Source: Mytilus edulis
Lineage: Eukaryota > Mollusca > Bivalvia > Mytilida > Mytilidae
Reading direction: 5' to 3'
Assembly: GCF_963676685.1 (NCBI RefSeq)
Contig: NC_092357.1
Span: forward strand, 63,560,797-63,624,796
Length of the DNA stretch: 64,000 nucleotides
Position 1 is the first letter of the stretch. Each line of letters starts with the position of its first letter. Positions 48,301-56,200 of this stretch are shown in pieces. The translations under genes were made by a program, and so were the position numbers. The notes under the pieces were generated by a model. That model had not been told where the DNA came from. It made no database searches and was given only the letters and a program-made list of their open reading frames with translations.

Positions 48301-49869
48301 TGCCCGCGTATTGATATCTAAAATAGCAAAATTTGTATTTCAAAGACCACATCATTATACTTATTTGTTTTCATTTGACAGGTAAAAGAAGGTTCTGTAT
48401 AAAATGATTGTAAGTATAATAATATACTGAAGTATGTAGATTTTATATGTATCATTTACTTATTTGATGCTATGATATTGTAGATTAAACAAATTCAAGA
48501 CCCACACCTGTTCTTTGTGTTTTACATTTGTGTTTTCTTGTATATATTATGCTTCTTTAAAGATAAGTTTTGTCGATACTATATGATTTGCCATAGTTTA
48601 TTCAAATTTTTAAATTGTTTGTATAAACATTGAACGACAAAAATATGTGACATATACATTTTCTAACGTCAGACACGCGAAGCAATGCATGTGTTAGATT
48701 TGATAGGTGCTTTTGTGCTTTGTTAATTTGTTTCTTTTAAAATCGCAACACGATGATGACTGCTGTACCTATAGTTTGACTATTTCATTTATTATGTCTA
48801 TTTATTTCACGCATCATTGTAAATATAACAGAATTGGATGAGACTGTCGTACAAAGTGAAAGTTTTAGTGCTATAAAACCAGGTTTTATCCCTTATTTTC
48901 TACATTTGAAAATGCCTGTACCAATGCAAAGCAGGAATATGACAGTTGTTGTCCACACATTTTATGTGTTTTGTCATTATATCTTGTCATGTGATTAAGA
49001 ACTTTCCGATTTGATTATCCTCTGAGTTCAGTATTTTTGTGATTTTACTTTTTTCCATAATGATCAAAATTGAACACAATTTTAAAATGCGTGATTAATA
49101 ACGTACATATGTAATGCATGTATATTTTCTCGGATTAACTCAGTAAACAACTTGAATACAGGCATTTTATCTTTAAACCATGTCATTAGTATAATGCTCT
49201 TAGTCACTTCTCCATCGCCAGATTCGAAGTATACAACCTGTATTTATTTTCTGCTGAACCGATGCCTTTTAAGCATAAACCAAACGACAAGTATATCGGG
49301 AGATGGATTTTTACACAATAAAAACATCAGATACCGAAGATGGAGCTATCAAATATCATAAATTAGCTAGATGTGAAACAATGCAATTAACAAACAAACA
49401 ATAAAGGATATACAATTATTGCAACAAACTCGTGATCAGAGGTTCACGATAAGATAATTAAAAAATGTTAACAAAACCGTTTTGATGATATACCAGATTT
49501 AAAACAAATGCATTTACAACTTTAAATTTATATATAAACGAGTTGTGTAATCTTAAATTTTAGAATTATTTTCCACCGACTGGAATGTGGGAGGTATCAT
49601 ATGTACGAAATAACCAGGCATTTGAATTCACTACAGAGTTAGATTGTGCTGGAGGGATGATTAAGGGTCGTGGATTTCATGACGACTATTTATTTAACGT
49701 AAATGGCTACTGGGATAAAAATAACGGAAGAATACAATTTCTTAAGCAGTACCAGGAATTACACATGGAGCATTATCAAGGGTATCTTTTGAACAACTTA
49801 ACTGCCTCTGGGCATTTTGGCAATGCTATCAATTTCCGTATGACGCACGTTCAAAGTTGTTTAAACTAA
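21346..49869 (+). CDS. Gene B: secreted YWTD beta-propeller, probably with a Cys-rich linker and a beta-barrel-like C-terminal domain
   Basis: Well-supported exons are 21346-21394, 22390-22564, 23646-23858, 24243-24355 and 34486-34746. Probable further exons are 38322-38380 and 49564-49869. All phases agree (1,2,2,1,1,0), and the sum is 1176 nt, or 391 residues plus stop. The product is a signal peptide, six blades (KLIYSTKNTIKEIDL, YIYFPRHDL, HVYWTERYTGKICRCNF, WLYYSTFGTTRKIRKARLNG, RLYYMIHDKGELKSSSLNG, NIYCTNGTQLLKVA), a 20-residue linker with three Cys, and a C-terminal domain of about 100 residues. Intron 4 is about 10 kb and full of repeats. The 3' assignment is inference: the two last exons could belong to a separate gene in the 15 kb between exon 5 of B and gene C. 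Confidence 0.62.
21985..22212 (+). repeat. Interspersed repeat, GCGGTATGGGCTTTGCTCAT family, 3' part
   Basis: GTGGTTGTCGTATATTGGTG, TATGCGGTATGGGTTTTGCTC and TTGTTGAAGGTAAAACGATG. Lies in gene B intron 1. Confidence 0.65.
22390..22564 (+). CDS. Gene B exon 2, propeller blades 1-2
   Basis: A 175-nt exon follows acceptor TTACTTTCTAG; the donor is AAG|GTAGAT. It encodes LQNKLIYSTKNTIKEIDL, LLQNLRSNIFSLDCDYKNG and YIYFPRHDLNVISR. Length and phases equal those of exons 8669-8843 and 54260-54434. Confidence 0.9.
22655..22752 (+). repeat. ATT/ATC-rich microsatellite in gene B intron 2
   Basis: ATTATCACCATTATCATTATTATTACTATCACC and further ATT/ATC triplets fill about 95 bp. Confidence 0.65.
23646..23858 (+). 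CDS. Gene B exon 3, propeller blades 2-3
   Basis: A 213-nt exon follows acceptor ATCTTCGCAG; the donor is CAG|GTGTGT. It contains RFRYPSN, PISLVIDPVYEHVYWTE (intact YWTE core), TGKICRCNF and DGLYAITLDHRN. It is the clearest class B repeat of the gene. Confidence 0.92.
24243..24355 (+). CDS. Gene B exon 4, propeller blade 4
   Basis: A 113-nt exon follows acceptor TTTAAATATAG; the donor is TATAG|GTATGC. It encodes WLYYSTFGTTRKIRKARLNG and ends VEVTGLGI. The following intron is about 10.1 kb and begins with one arm of a large inverted repeat some 58 bp past the donor. Confidence 0.9.
24413..24920 (+). repeat. Left arm of a large inverted repeat pair in gene B intron 4
   Basis: About 508 bp, starting GGTCCGTGTATATCTGCGTC, then blocks of CGAAAGTGTTTTCGTTTTTC alternating with CAAAAAAC, then CACTGTTTAATTTT, GACAATGTTGTCATT and TCGAAGATAATGTCGACAGATGC. 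The reverse complement is at 33427-33935. Confidence 0.7.
25240..25400 (-). repeat. Probable tRNA-derived SINE fragment
   Basis: On the minus strand GGTTAGTGCATTGGACTACA followed by TTCCTGGTTCGATCCACG resembles the A box to B box part of a tRNA gene (B box GGTTCGATCC). No complete cloverleaf can be built, so it is not called as a tRNA gene. Confidence 0.5.
25588..25920 (-). pseudogene. Decayed transposon-type coding fragment
   Basis: The minus-strand frame at 25770-25588 starts MCGWVIVHAHDTDVQILFGR; VxVHAxDTDV is a motif I associate with uncharacterised transposon proteins of invertebrates. Upstream sequence is GC-richer than the intron but broken by stops. Function not determined. Confidence 0.25.
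26070..26405 (+). repeat. Interspersed repeat, GCGGTATGGGCTTTGCTCAT family
   Basis: GGATCCCGCTAACATGTTTA, CAAGTCAGGAGCCTGTAATT, GCGGTATGGGCTTTGCTCAT and CATACCACATCTTCTTTTTT, in the same order as the copy at 3670. Confidence 0.8.
27230..27460 (+). repeat. Interspersed repeat related to 39170-39360
   Basis: TGAAACTCAGTACACATATT, ATATAATCTTTTTAATTTTA and GTGCGAGTAGGGCATTAATG parallel TTGACACTTAGTACACATGT, ATGATCTTTCTAATTTTATT and GGATGGGCATCCGTGTACTG at 39220-39345. Confidence 0.6.
27880..28612 (+). repeat. Molluscan repeat, near full length
   Basis: It starts AGCTCACCTGGCCCGAAGGG and ends CGAGCGACACAGGCTCTTTA-like then GAGCCTCTAG. Inner blocks CTACTGATCCAAATTCAACC and CCCCTTAAGGAGTTATTGCC match 19355-20085. 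Lies in gene B intron 4. Confidence 0.75.
28620..29130 (+). repeat. Two diverged fragments of the same interspersed family
   Basis: CACTCATACCACATCTTGTT near 28785 marks the end of one fragment. CGGGAGGGTTGAGATCTCAC and CCCAAGACAGGAGACTCTGA near 29030-29100 mark the start of another. Confidence 0.55.
29167..30650. mobile_element. Candidate 1.5-kb element with inverted ends
   Basis: The left end AGTGAAACGTCGCACGCTAC matches the reverse complement of the right end (ACTGAAACGTCGCACGATAC); the following GTGTTAC / GTGTCACC also agree. The interior has no convincing protein frame. Lies in intron 4 of gene B. Confidence 0.4.
30792..30836 (+). repeat. (GATT)n microsatellite
   Basis: TTGATTGATCAATCGATTGATTGATTGATGGATGGATC is a short tetranucleotide run at the end of an interspersed repeat (30690-30790). 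Confidence 0.7.
31212..31450. repeat. Foldback repeat, arms about 95 bp
   Basis: The left arm (TTACAGCCGATTGCATTGAG ... ACTACCCTCCT, 31212-31305) pairs with the right arm (AGGAGGGTGGTATAACTTAC ... CAATGTAATCGGTTGTAA, 31345-31450). Mismatches are scattered, so the fold is old but still recognisable. Confidence 0.6.
31645..31795. repeat. Foldback repeat near a gene B intron repeat cluster
   Basis: ATTGAATGCTTTGTTTTCTTAC...CTTCATTGAGGTGTAAGGCGTTGACC pairs with GGTCAACGCTTTTACAACCCTATGAAG...AAGAAGCATTCAAT. The loop is short (about 35 nt). Confidence 0.55.
32500..32815 (+). repeat. Imperfect tandem repeat, about three units
   Basis: The theme GGTAAGGGTTGGGTAGGGTATACGACCTCAACT / CAGCTACCCAGCT recurs near 32508, 32603 and 32780 (GTAAGGGTGGGGTTGGGTGTTCGACC, then GGGGAAGGGTGGGTAACTGAGG). 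Units diverge in length and are G-rich compared with the flanks. Confidence 0.5.
33427..33935 (-). repeat. Right arm of the large inverted repeat pair in gene B intron 4
   Basis: This is the reverse complement of 24413-24920, with shared landmarks GCATCCGTCGACATTATCTT, GACAACCGCTGTGCATG and ACGTAGATATACACGGACC. It ends about 550 bp before exon 5. The arms are separated by 8.5 kb. Confidence 0.7.
34486..34746 (+). CDS. Gene B exon 5, propeller blades 5-6
   Basis: A 261-nt exon follows acceptor TTTTCATATCAG; the donor is ATGG|GTAGGT, phase 1 to 1. It encodes WRLYYMIHDKGELKSSSLNG, TSIGIYVYDSNIYCTNG, VIHADTA and VLLYDEM. It aligns end to end with exon 5 of genes A and C despite lying 10 kb from exon 4. 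Confidence 0.9.
35085..35225 (+). repeat. Third dispersed family, fragment
   Basis: AAGACAAACAATAAAATACA, GGCAGCACGAATCTCATCGT and AAGCAGATCTTGTTCTACAA parallel the copies in gene A intron 2 and at 55740. Confidence 0.5.
37245..37325 (+). CDS. Possible 81-nt cassette exon of gene B
   Basis: ACATATGTTGCAG is followed by an open phase-1 frame (VVYHEHIRWKIPVVKSLILH in part) ending at a canonical GTAAGT donor, again in phase 1. Being symmetrical, it could be spliced between exon 5 and the exon at 38322 without a shift. No homolog was recognised, and AT-rich DNA gives such frames by chance. Confidence 0.18.
38322..38380 (+). CDS. Probable gene B exon 6, Cys-rich linker
   Basis: A strong acceptor (CAATTATTTCCAG) opens a phase-1 frame that joins exon 5 as G+TG (Val). 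It reads DYTPCDCDKGHDRYRHCPH and ends at a GTAAGA donor in phase 0, the phase required by the exon at 49564. The three Cys and charged residues look coding, but 59 nt is too short to prove it. I do not recognise the family. Confidence 0.5.
39062..39168 (+). repeat. TTCG/GTCT tetranucleotide-type simple repeat
   Basis: CGTCCGTCTGTTCGTTCGTTCGTC-type tetranucleotides run for about 105 bp. This is the head of a molluscan interspersed repeat that continues to about 39360 (TTGAAGTCCAATCAACTTGA, TACACATGTTCTCTATGATA). Confidence 0.7.
39385..39880 (-). repeat. Interspersed repeat fragments, inverted
   Basis: Minus-strand copies hold a second family (AATGCGCCAAAGAGACAACA on the plus strand, the inverse of 30690-30790) and GACTTGGGACAGGCGCAAAA / GAGATCTCAACCCTCCCCC, the head of the GCGGTATGGGCTTT family. 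Confidence 0.65.
39890..42415 (-). pseudogene. Decayed reverse transcriptase element (Penelope-like or related), minus strand
   Basis: Read 5' to 3' on the minus strand, broken frames run from about 42415 to 39890. Pieces include LQTVYPLGLNDNIMGIG; a long N-terminal block (41957-41346); YWLPKLHKTPYKYRFIS...STTKLS and FDFSTLYTTLPH (41211-40885); GIPMRTNCVPLIADLFLYCYE (near 40700); and FRYLDDILVL (near 40580), which holds the Y-x-D-D catalytic motif. Stops and frameshifts separate the pieces, and Gly is replaced in GIPM(G)TNC. The motif set is that of a reverse transcriptase common in molluscan genomes. The Penelope-like label is tentative because I see no clear GIY-YIG endonuclease. Confidence 0.72.
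42621..42710 (+). repeat. Head of the CGCGCGTTTCGTCT family
   Basis: AGTTATCAAAGGTACCAGG, ACGCCAGACGCGCGTTTCGTC and CTCATCAGTGACGCTCAG. Lies just upstream, in plus-strand terms, of the reverse transcriptase remnant's 5' end. Confidence 0.75.
42740..43080 (+). repeat. Interspersed repeat, AAAGGCAACAGTAGTATACC family
   Basis: Same order of blocks as at 6130, followed by a partial second pass (AAATATAAGAGGAAACAAAC, AAAATGTAACACACACAAAA) from about 43000. Confidence 0.75.
43270..43840 (+). repeat. Cluster of three CGCGCGTTTCGTCT-family units
   Basis: Unit starts near 43270, 43555 and 43768 (ATAGTTATCAAAGGTAYCAGG). The middle unit keeps the 3' part ACACCGAAGTGTGGACTACT and CGTCCACCAGCAGTGGCATC. 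Confidence 0.7.
44273..44554. mobile_element. 282-bp MITE with TTAA borders
   Basis: It starts TTAAGGTGGTACCTAACAC and ends GTGCTGGGAACCACCTTAA. The ends are imperfect inverted repeats of about 19 bp. TTAA at both edges could be a target duplication of the piggyBac type, or part of the inverted repeat. No coding capacity. Confidence 0.6.
45364..45415 (+). CDS. Exon-like segment in the 3' region of gene B (relic or alternative exon)
   Basis: TTGTTTTATAG is followed in phase 1 by VDLGNVASVEKKIHCRH, then CG and a GTAAGG donor (phase 2). The acceptor phase fits exon 5 of gene B, but no phase-2 exon downstream gives a long frame. Its start resembles the candidate exon at 14114 in gene A. It may be an old exon 6, an alternative exon or chance. 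Confidence 0.2.
45783..46395 (+). repeat. Direct duplication of an about 200-bp segment
   Basis: 45845-45965 (AATACAACTTTATGAATAGC, GGACAATGGTGTTGATTAAA, CAGACCCTTTTGTTTTCCAC) recurs at 46265-46390 (AATTCAACTTTATTTATAAC, GGACAATGCTGCTGATTAAT, AAGGCCCTTTTGTTTTCCAA). Confidence 0.65.
46779..47700 (+). pseudogene. 3' end of a non-LTR retrotransposon (ORF2 C-terminus plus 3' UTR)
   Basis: The frame from 46916 to 47437 carries YDTRRTND, SVIRSWNAIPDDIRLSPSKF, LNCSNLNEHLF and a C-x-C-G-x-E-x-x-x-H-x-x-x-x-C zinc knuckle (YTCGRIESSKHFLLEC), typical of the region after the reverse transcriptase in LINE ORF2. Homology continues upstream to about 46779 across an in-frame TAG near 46893 (...NKTPD-stop-LSDIIPQQ). 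The 3' UTR ends at an AATAAA near 47693. The element is 5'-truncated and dead. Confidence 0.72.
48755..49062 (+). repeat. About 300-bp interspersed repeat
   Basis: ATGACTGCTGTACCTATAGT, CGCATCATTGTAAATATAAC, TGAAAATGCCTGTACCAATG and TCCTCTGAGTTCAGTATTTT. It matches 58800-59105 almost end to end, and its tail matches 62175-62240. Confidence 0.75.
49564..49869 (+). CDS. Probable gene B terminal exon, beta-barrel-like C-terminal domain
   Basis: Acceptor TAAATTTTAG opens a phase-0 frame of 101 codons ending TAA at 49867-49869. Codon choice is plainly coding. The pattern PTGMWEVSYV, GGMIKGRGFHDDYLFNVNG, NGRIQFLKQY and HMEHYQGYL matches the G-x-W / G-x-I-x-G-x-G-x-D-D-x-F-x-V-x-G / G-x-I-x-F-x-K-x-Y / Y-x-G layout of a widespread lipocalin-like beta-barrel domain. 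The family assignment is from pattern memory only. A weak ATTAAA signal lies at about 50034. The upstream partner is inferred from phase. Confidence 0.68.
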   Translation, partial: NYFPPTGMWEVSYVRNNQAFEFTTELDCAGGMIKGRGFHDDYLFNVNGYWDKNNGRIQFLKQYQELHMEHYQGYLLNNLTASGHFGNAINFRMTHVQSCLN

Positions 49870-50639
49870 AGAATTGTTTTGTGATTACAACATCTCATGT
49901 ATAATTTAACTAGTTATAAACAATTACATTTTATGAATTTACACTATAATTACTGACTAGAGGTGTGTGGTATTTAGAGATATAACATAGCACGTACTTA
50001 AATATAGGAATATATATTTAAATCAAATTTTCTATTAAAATGAAGATGCATAATGGGATAAAATGAAGTTCAGCTGAATTTGATATATTGAAACAGCAAG
50101 CCATACAAAAAAAAAAGAAACTGTGATTCTCAAAAGTGTGAAGAATTTTATTTATTTGCCTGTTTTAAACAAATGCTAAGTTTCTGAGAAAACTATACAT
50201 GCTATATATCTACCTATGTTGTGTTGTAAAACAATTTCACTACACAACAAACATTAGTTCAGATTGTGTTTACCTGTTTGTAAAATGACTCACAGTAGCT
50301 ATACTTATGAATGGGAAGTTAACAGCCGGTTCATTTTTCTATATTCGATATTCAATCTTTTAGCATTCGGTTTATTTTCAAATTTAGATGACAATTATAA
50401 TATTCGAAAAAAATAAACTGATACTCATAGTTAATAGGAATGCAAATAAATGTAGAACATTGTTGTATGACCCCTTCAAGTAGTCGAAACACAGAAGTAA
50501 TAATAAAGAACACACGCCGAGGTGTATCAACTAGAGGACAAATCACCATTTGCAGGTTACTGCTGGAACACTGAAGTACTAAGATTAAATGTTCACTATA
50601 ATGGTATATTCAAAATTGTCTTTTTAGACCAATAATTTT

Positions 50640-51066
50640 TGTAACCGCATTTTCAATCCGGTTTGGGTTTTTATGTTAGATTACGTTTTTCATTTGTTTC
50701 GGCCCTGAAATTCCTACATACAAACTTATTTAACTTTATGATGTGGCTTTTATATTGTTATGTTTCAATACTTTCCAAGGTTAGGGTTAAGATTTGCGCT
50801 GATTCAAACGTTAAACTTACTGCCCTTGTATCCACCTGTTATAGGTCAGGAACCTTTTCTTAAAATGTTGCCTTTTGTAGGTGTCTTTTGTAGGTGTATA
50901 TCTCTTTTTTTTATAAGTGAGATCGTTCGTTTGTTATAATTATTGACACTAGTTTTTTGGGGCACTTTATAACTTGCTGTTTTTGGCCAATAATTGTTAA
51001 CATTTTATACATCATGAGTTGGATGGAGTGTTGTCGCACTGACACTTATACCACATCGTCTTATTT
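50640..51066 (+). repeat. Diverged interspersed repeat between genes B and C
   Basis: AAGGTTAGGGTTAAGATTTG, GTATCCACCTGTTATAGGTC, TTGGATGGAGTGTTGTCGCA and ACACTTATACCACATCGTCTT follow the block order of the family at 3670. Further pieces are at 51470-51620 and 52470-52715. Confidence 0.6.
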
Positions 51067-51713
51067 ATATTGGCCAATTATCCTTTAAAAATAAACATTT
51101 ATTCAATTATTTTACAAATCTAATATGCTACATGGTCATTACCGTAAGATCACGAAAGAACATGTCAACAGACCTACACCAACTTGTTTTAACTTATAAG
51201 AAACCTCATTAGCTTAGTATATAGTTGTTATGTTTATAAAATCATGTGTTCTTCTACCGGTTTAAGGTAAGCAACTTATTACTAGTGTTGATTGATGTTA
51301 TTTTTTTAAAAACAGCTGGGAAAAGGTCGAGCGCTGACACAAATGTTGTACCCATTCTAATCTTTAAGTAAATGTCCAAAGTTGTCTTCTCTTCATAGCT
51401 GGCATCATTTTTTTCGTTGGTTGCAAGACATAAATTATAATGTTATTTGTCTCATTCGAATTGTTTCACATTTTAATGTCGGGATCTTTTAGAGCTGACT
51501 GTACATATATGTATTTCTCATTTTTGCATATCGTACACCTGCAAATACTTTCGTCTCCGTTTTGTGTTTATCTCTAACTGATAATTGTTTCATTGGCAAT
51601 CAATCTTCAAAAGTATTTACTTATGTGACGTGAAATGTTTAATGAATACACGTACATTGGCTAATCCTTTCATATAAGACATCATACCATATGGTTTATA
51701 TTTTCGTTGTATT

Positions 51714-51840
51714 ATGTTTCTGAAGTGCGTCGACCGCATCAAGTATAATTTTTATGAGAAAATACTTGTTACTGTACAGAATGATATCAGTCGTATCGAT
51801 AAGAAAATATCATTTATTAACTTACTAGCTGATATAATTG
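51714..51840 (+). CDS. Exon-like segment with its own ATG, upstream of gene C
   Basis: ATG at 51714 opens 42 codons (begins MFLKCVDRIKYNFYEK, ends KKISFINLLADII) followed by G and a canonical GTAAGT donor, phase 1. It is not leader-like, having an amphipathic, charged-helix character. The phase fits either exon 2 of gene C or the basic terminal exon at 54077. No known family was recognised. Confidence 0.35.
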
Positions 51841-53164
51841 GTAAGTATTTCTAAATAGGTTTGATTATACATTTTTTTACAAACTCAACAACATTATAGT
51901 GTAAGCATATCACATTCTTTTACTTGAATTAAAATACAAAGGTTGAACAGTACAAATGACATGGTTAAAAGCAATAATATGAAAATTATCTGTATTAAAG
52001 GTACATAGTTTAGGATAATTTATTTGTTACAACTCTCAGTATCCATGTCTCTATCGTTGAACACTTTTCGTGTATTCATTACTTGTCTTGAATGTAAACA
52101 AAATACACTCGTAGCGAGATATTTAAAAAAAAAACTTTAAGTATTACAAAGGATGCGGAACGTCAAACCTAGTTTTTACACAAAAGAAGCATAATATTAA
52201 CTGAAAGGTCATCCTTTCATTAAACTGGAATTTGATACGGAAGAATTTAGTAACAACAATTTATATTTGCATTTCATTATTTACCTTGCTTGTCAATAGG
52301 ATTCTTGATTTGAAATATATTATACTTTTGCAATTTATTTTATAGTACATCTCAGGGTAAGTGTTACTAGTAGTAATCTCGTTACTAACACATCATATTT
52401 TCGTAAAATATACTGTTATAGTGTTCCTTGTTAGATTGTGATGTAACATTATTGTTTCAGGTAACGGTGAAGGTTTTTTTCGCTTCTGTTCTAAGTCAGA
52501 AAACTGATGTTTAGCGGTTGTCGTTTGTTGATGTGATTCACAAGTGTCTTAAGGGTTTTCCTGTAGTCAATTTTGGGGCCCTGTATAGCTTGCTATTCGA
52601 TGTAAGAGTAGGCTTCGTGTTGCAGATCGCACTTTGACCCATCATGGTTGACCTTGTATAAATTGTGACTTGGATTGAGAGTCTAATAGGCACTCATGCC
52701 AAATCTTCTCAAATGTATGCATCAAGTCAGGTATAGGGCTATTGCTACAAACTAGTCTGTTTCTATGTGCGTTGAATTTTGTTTTTTTGCAGTAAGGTTG
52801 TTCCGTTGTTCTCCATTTACAACTGATAATTTCCACTCGGTTAATATTAAACCCGGATTTGTTTTCGCTTAATAATTTCATTAAACAGAGGTTTACAAAG
52901 TGTACTACTGTTACTTTTATTTATTTCAAGGAAATGCAAATAATACTAAGACGTTTATCAAACAGAAAAGTAGCTCATCACAGCCTAAATTAAAAAAAAT
53001 ACAGAGAATGCCCGATGAAAAATAAACGATATGATTAATCACCATTTAAAAAGGTTTAATTTTCAATATATTATACATGTTATAACAATTTGCATTAAGG
53101 TTTTTTTTTTTTACTTTGAATAATAATTACAATAGATTCTTTATATTTTGCAGATAACATCGTG

Positions 53165-53225
53165 ATGAAATATAGTGTTTTTGTTTCTATTGAGCTGCTT
53201 ATCTTTCTCTGCTTTATCAGTAGAG
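53165..53225 (+). CDS. Gene C exon 1, signal peptide
   Basis: ATG at 53165 opens MKYSVFVSIELLIFLCFIS, a clear hydrophobic leader, then R and G before the donor GTAAGT, phase 1. An AG (GCAG, 53151-53154) lies just upstream, so a 5' untranslated exon is possible. Confidence 0.78.
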
Positions 53226-56200
53226 GTAAGTAGATATTAGAATATGTGGTATGAGGAGTGCCAATGAGACAACTCTCCATTCAAGTAACAATTTATAAGA
53301 TTAAACCATTATAGGTCAAGATACGGCCTTCAACACGGAGCCTTGGTTCACACCGAACAGCAAGCTATACAGGGCCCAAAAATTACTAGTGTAAAACCAT
53401 TCAAACGGGAAAAACAAATAAGGCACATATGTGTTTTAAAATAGACATTCACGTAATAGTTTTAAATTGAAGGAACAAAACGATAACCTAATTCTCTTTA
53501 CGACAAATGATGAATAAAATTGGTATATAATTGAAAGGTGATCCTATGAACCTTAAATACGATCGTATTTTTCCTACAAAAAATTGTTGTTATATGGTCA
53601 AATTCGTCTGATACTTTATAATTTTTCATGTTTGTGTTGTCATTCAGACATTTAACGTGACGACAACTCTTGATGTTAATATCAGCACAAACTAGTTGAT
53701 AAAATTAGTAAACAACCAAACTCTAGCTACAGTTGATGCTTACCACACGATGAATTATGCGAGAGAAATATTAGATTGATCGATCGAATCTGTAATACAT
53801 TTCATAAATGTTTAAATGAAGCTGACATTTTTCTATGATATCGTCATGTTCCTGTTAGTCAAAGTTATGGTATGAAGCGACGATGTTAATGACTACACAA
53901 TATTTGTTTTATTCATTTTTTTAAGGTCGACACAAAATCTTTTAACACTATTTATATAACATCTACCAACCTCACTCATCAAGTGTCTTGCTATATAAAT
54001 TGTTTTTTTTTTCTTTTTCTGAATTAACATTGTTAGTTTGTGTTCTTTGTTTTGCTCTAATTAAATATACGTTTAGCGGCATTTGGAAGTAAATTGTTCA
54101 AGAGGCACGTAAACACTACAAAGAAAAAGAAGAATTCAAAAATACAGCCTTTACAGCCAAAACTTTCTAGTACTGCGTCTCTAGTGAAACAAAATGTGAA
54201 AAAAGAAAAAGCCGAGTAGAATTTAAATGAAACGTTGTTGTTTTTTAATCTAATTCCAGGGCTTCAAAACAAGATAATCTTTTCAATTAATGGTTCAATC
54301 AAAGAAAGAAACTTGCTTAATGGAGTAGTATCAACTTTATTATCGAATCTACAGAGTAATATATATTCGTTAGACTATGATTATAAAACTGGATATGTGT
54401 TTTTCCCAAGGCATAATAAAAACGACATTATAAGGTAATCAATTAAAACATTTTCTTGTAATCTTGAAATTGATATATGGATATAAAAAGCTGTTGTATA
54501 AGTGCAATTAGACAACACTCCACCCAAGTAAAACATTATAGGCCGTACGGTTACCTATAGTTGTTAATTTCTTTGTCATTTTGGTCTCTTGTGGAAAGTT
54601 TTCTCATTGGCAATCATACCACATCTTCCTATTTATATATACATTATAGGTCAAGGTACGAGCTTCAACACGGATCCTAGGCTCACGCCGAACAATAATC
54701 TATAAAGTACCTCAAAAATTACTAGTGCAAAACCATACAAACGGGAAAACAAACGGTCGTATCTTTATAAAATATGAAACGAGAAACGCTTATTAACCAT
54801 ATAAACAGACGATATGCATATGTATGTTGTATAAGGCCAAATCTTTCAGTAAATTCGGTAAACGTGGACGCGACCGTAGATACGACATTATTAACATACT
54901 TGTATATGTTATCATCAGTGAAACAGATATTGCATGATCTTGATTACGGAAACAAAACTTAAATCTTACAAAGGGATAATTTTAACGTCAGCACTTGTGA
55001 CTCCTTGTTTATGTATATTATTTTTAACTTCTCTGTAACCTTTGTACTTGCATGGTTTTATGAGAATAAACTATCTATCTCTCTATCAAGAAAATAATGA
55101 TACGAAACAAAAATCCTGAAAATTCGTATCAAATGATAGAAATATCAGCTGTATGCGTGCGCAGCAAGAATGTTTTTAAATATAAATAGTAACTTTGTGT
55201 GATTTTACAGTGTTGTGTTCTGCTCCGTTATTTTCAGTGAATTCCTCTTCAACTGATTTTAATAAAATATCTTGTATTGATCGTCAATAAATCAAACCAA
55301 TGGTCTTATATTAAAAAAAAATCGGTGAAACGTAAGATATTTTGGAGGAACTATATTAGAACTATAACTTAGAATGAACAGCAACAACTTTTAAATATAA
55401 GTACATACATGTAAGGTGTTATATGGGATTTGCAAATATGAAACATTTGTTTTGAGAGAGAAAAAAAACTTCAATAAAAAGAGAAGTTAACAAATCTATG
55501 AAAGATCCATTTTTGTACGACGATATCATATCCTCAAAATACTGATTATGTAGACAAAACAAGTGTCACATTCATATTGTTATGTTTAGTTGATAATTAG
55601 TTTTTTTTTTTTTTGCATTATCCATGTAATCTATTCTCATATGTATTGTTGGTTTCATTTTTCATGTTTACCACTATGTCTTGGTGAATTGGTCATGGTT
55701 TTGTTCGATATTATCAGCTCTGATAAGATGGGCGAATGATACCAGAGGGACATCCAAACTCATAAAAATAATAAACTGACTACGACATGCATGGCTATAA
55801 AAGACAAACGGACAAACAATAGTACACAAAACAATACAATAAATAACACTAACCCCACCGACACCATCGGGATGATGTCAGTTGCTTCGGAAGGGTAAAC
55901 AGATCCTGTTCTACATGTGCATGATATGGCACTCGTCGTGTTGTTGATTTTATTACAAACCCTGCAAACAGTCGAATTTCGTAGGTCACATTCGTGCAAA
56001 GGGATCGAGGTTGTACATGTAGTTACGATATTGAGAAAATATCCGCTATTATATGTGAAATGAATATACCATTACTTTCAACCAACTCATGATGTCGTTC
56101 GTGAAATTTACAAACGGATGATTTCAACAACATCATTTGTAACTTTTGGTTTAATATATTCCTTGTGAGCAACCCTCTATTAATAAAATACACGACCGGG

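Noticed and set aside
49564..49650. Phase-2 reading of the terminal exon (could follow 45415)
   Set aside because: It stops after about 28 codons, whereas phase 0 is open for 101 codons with clear coding character.
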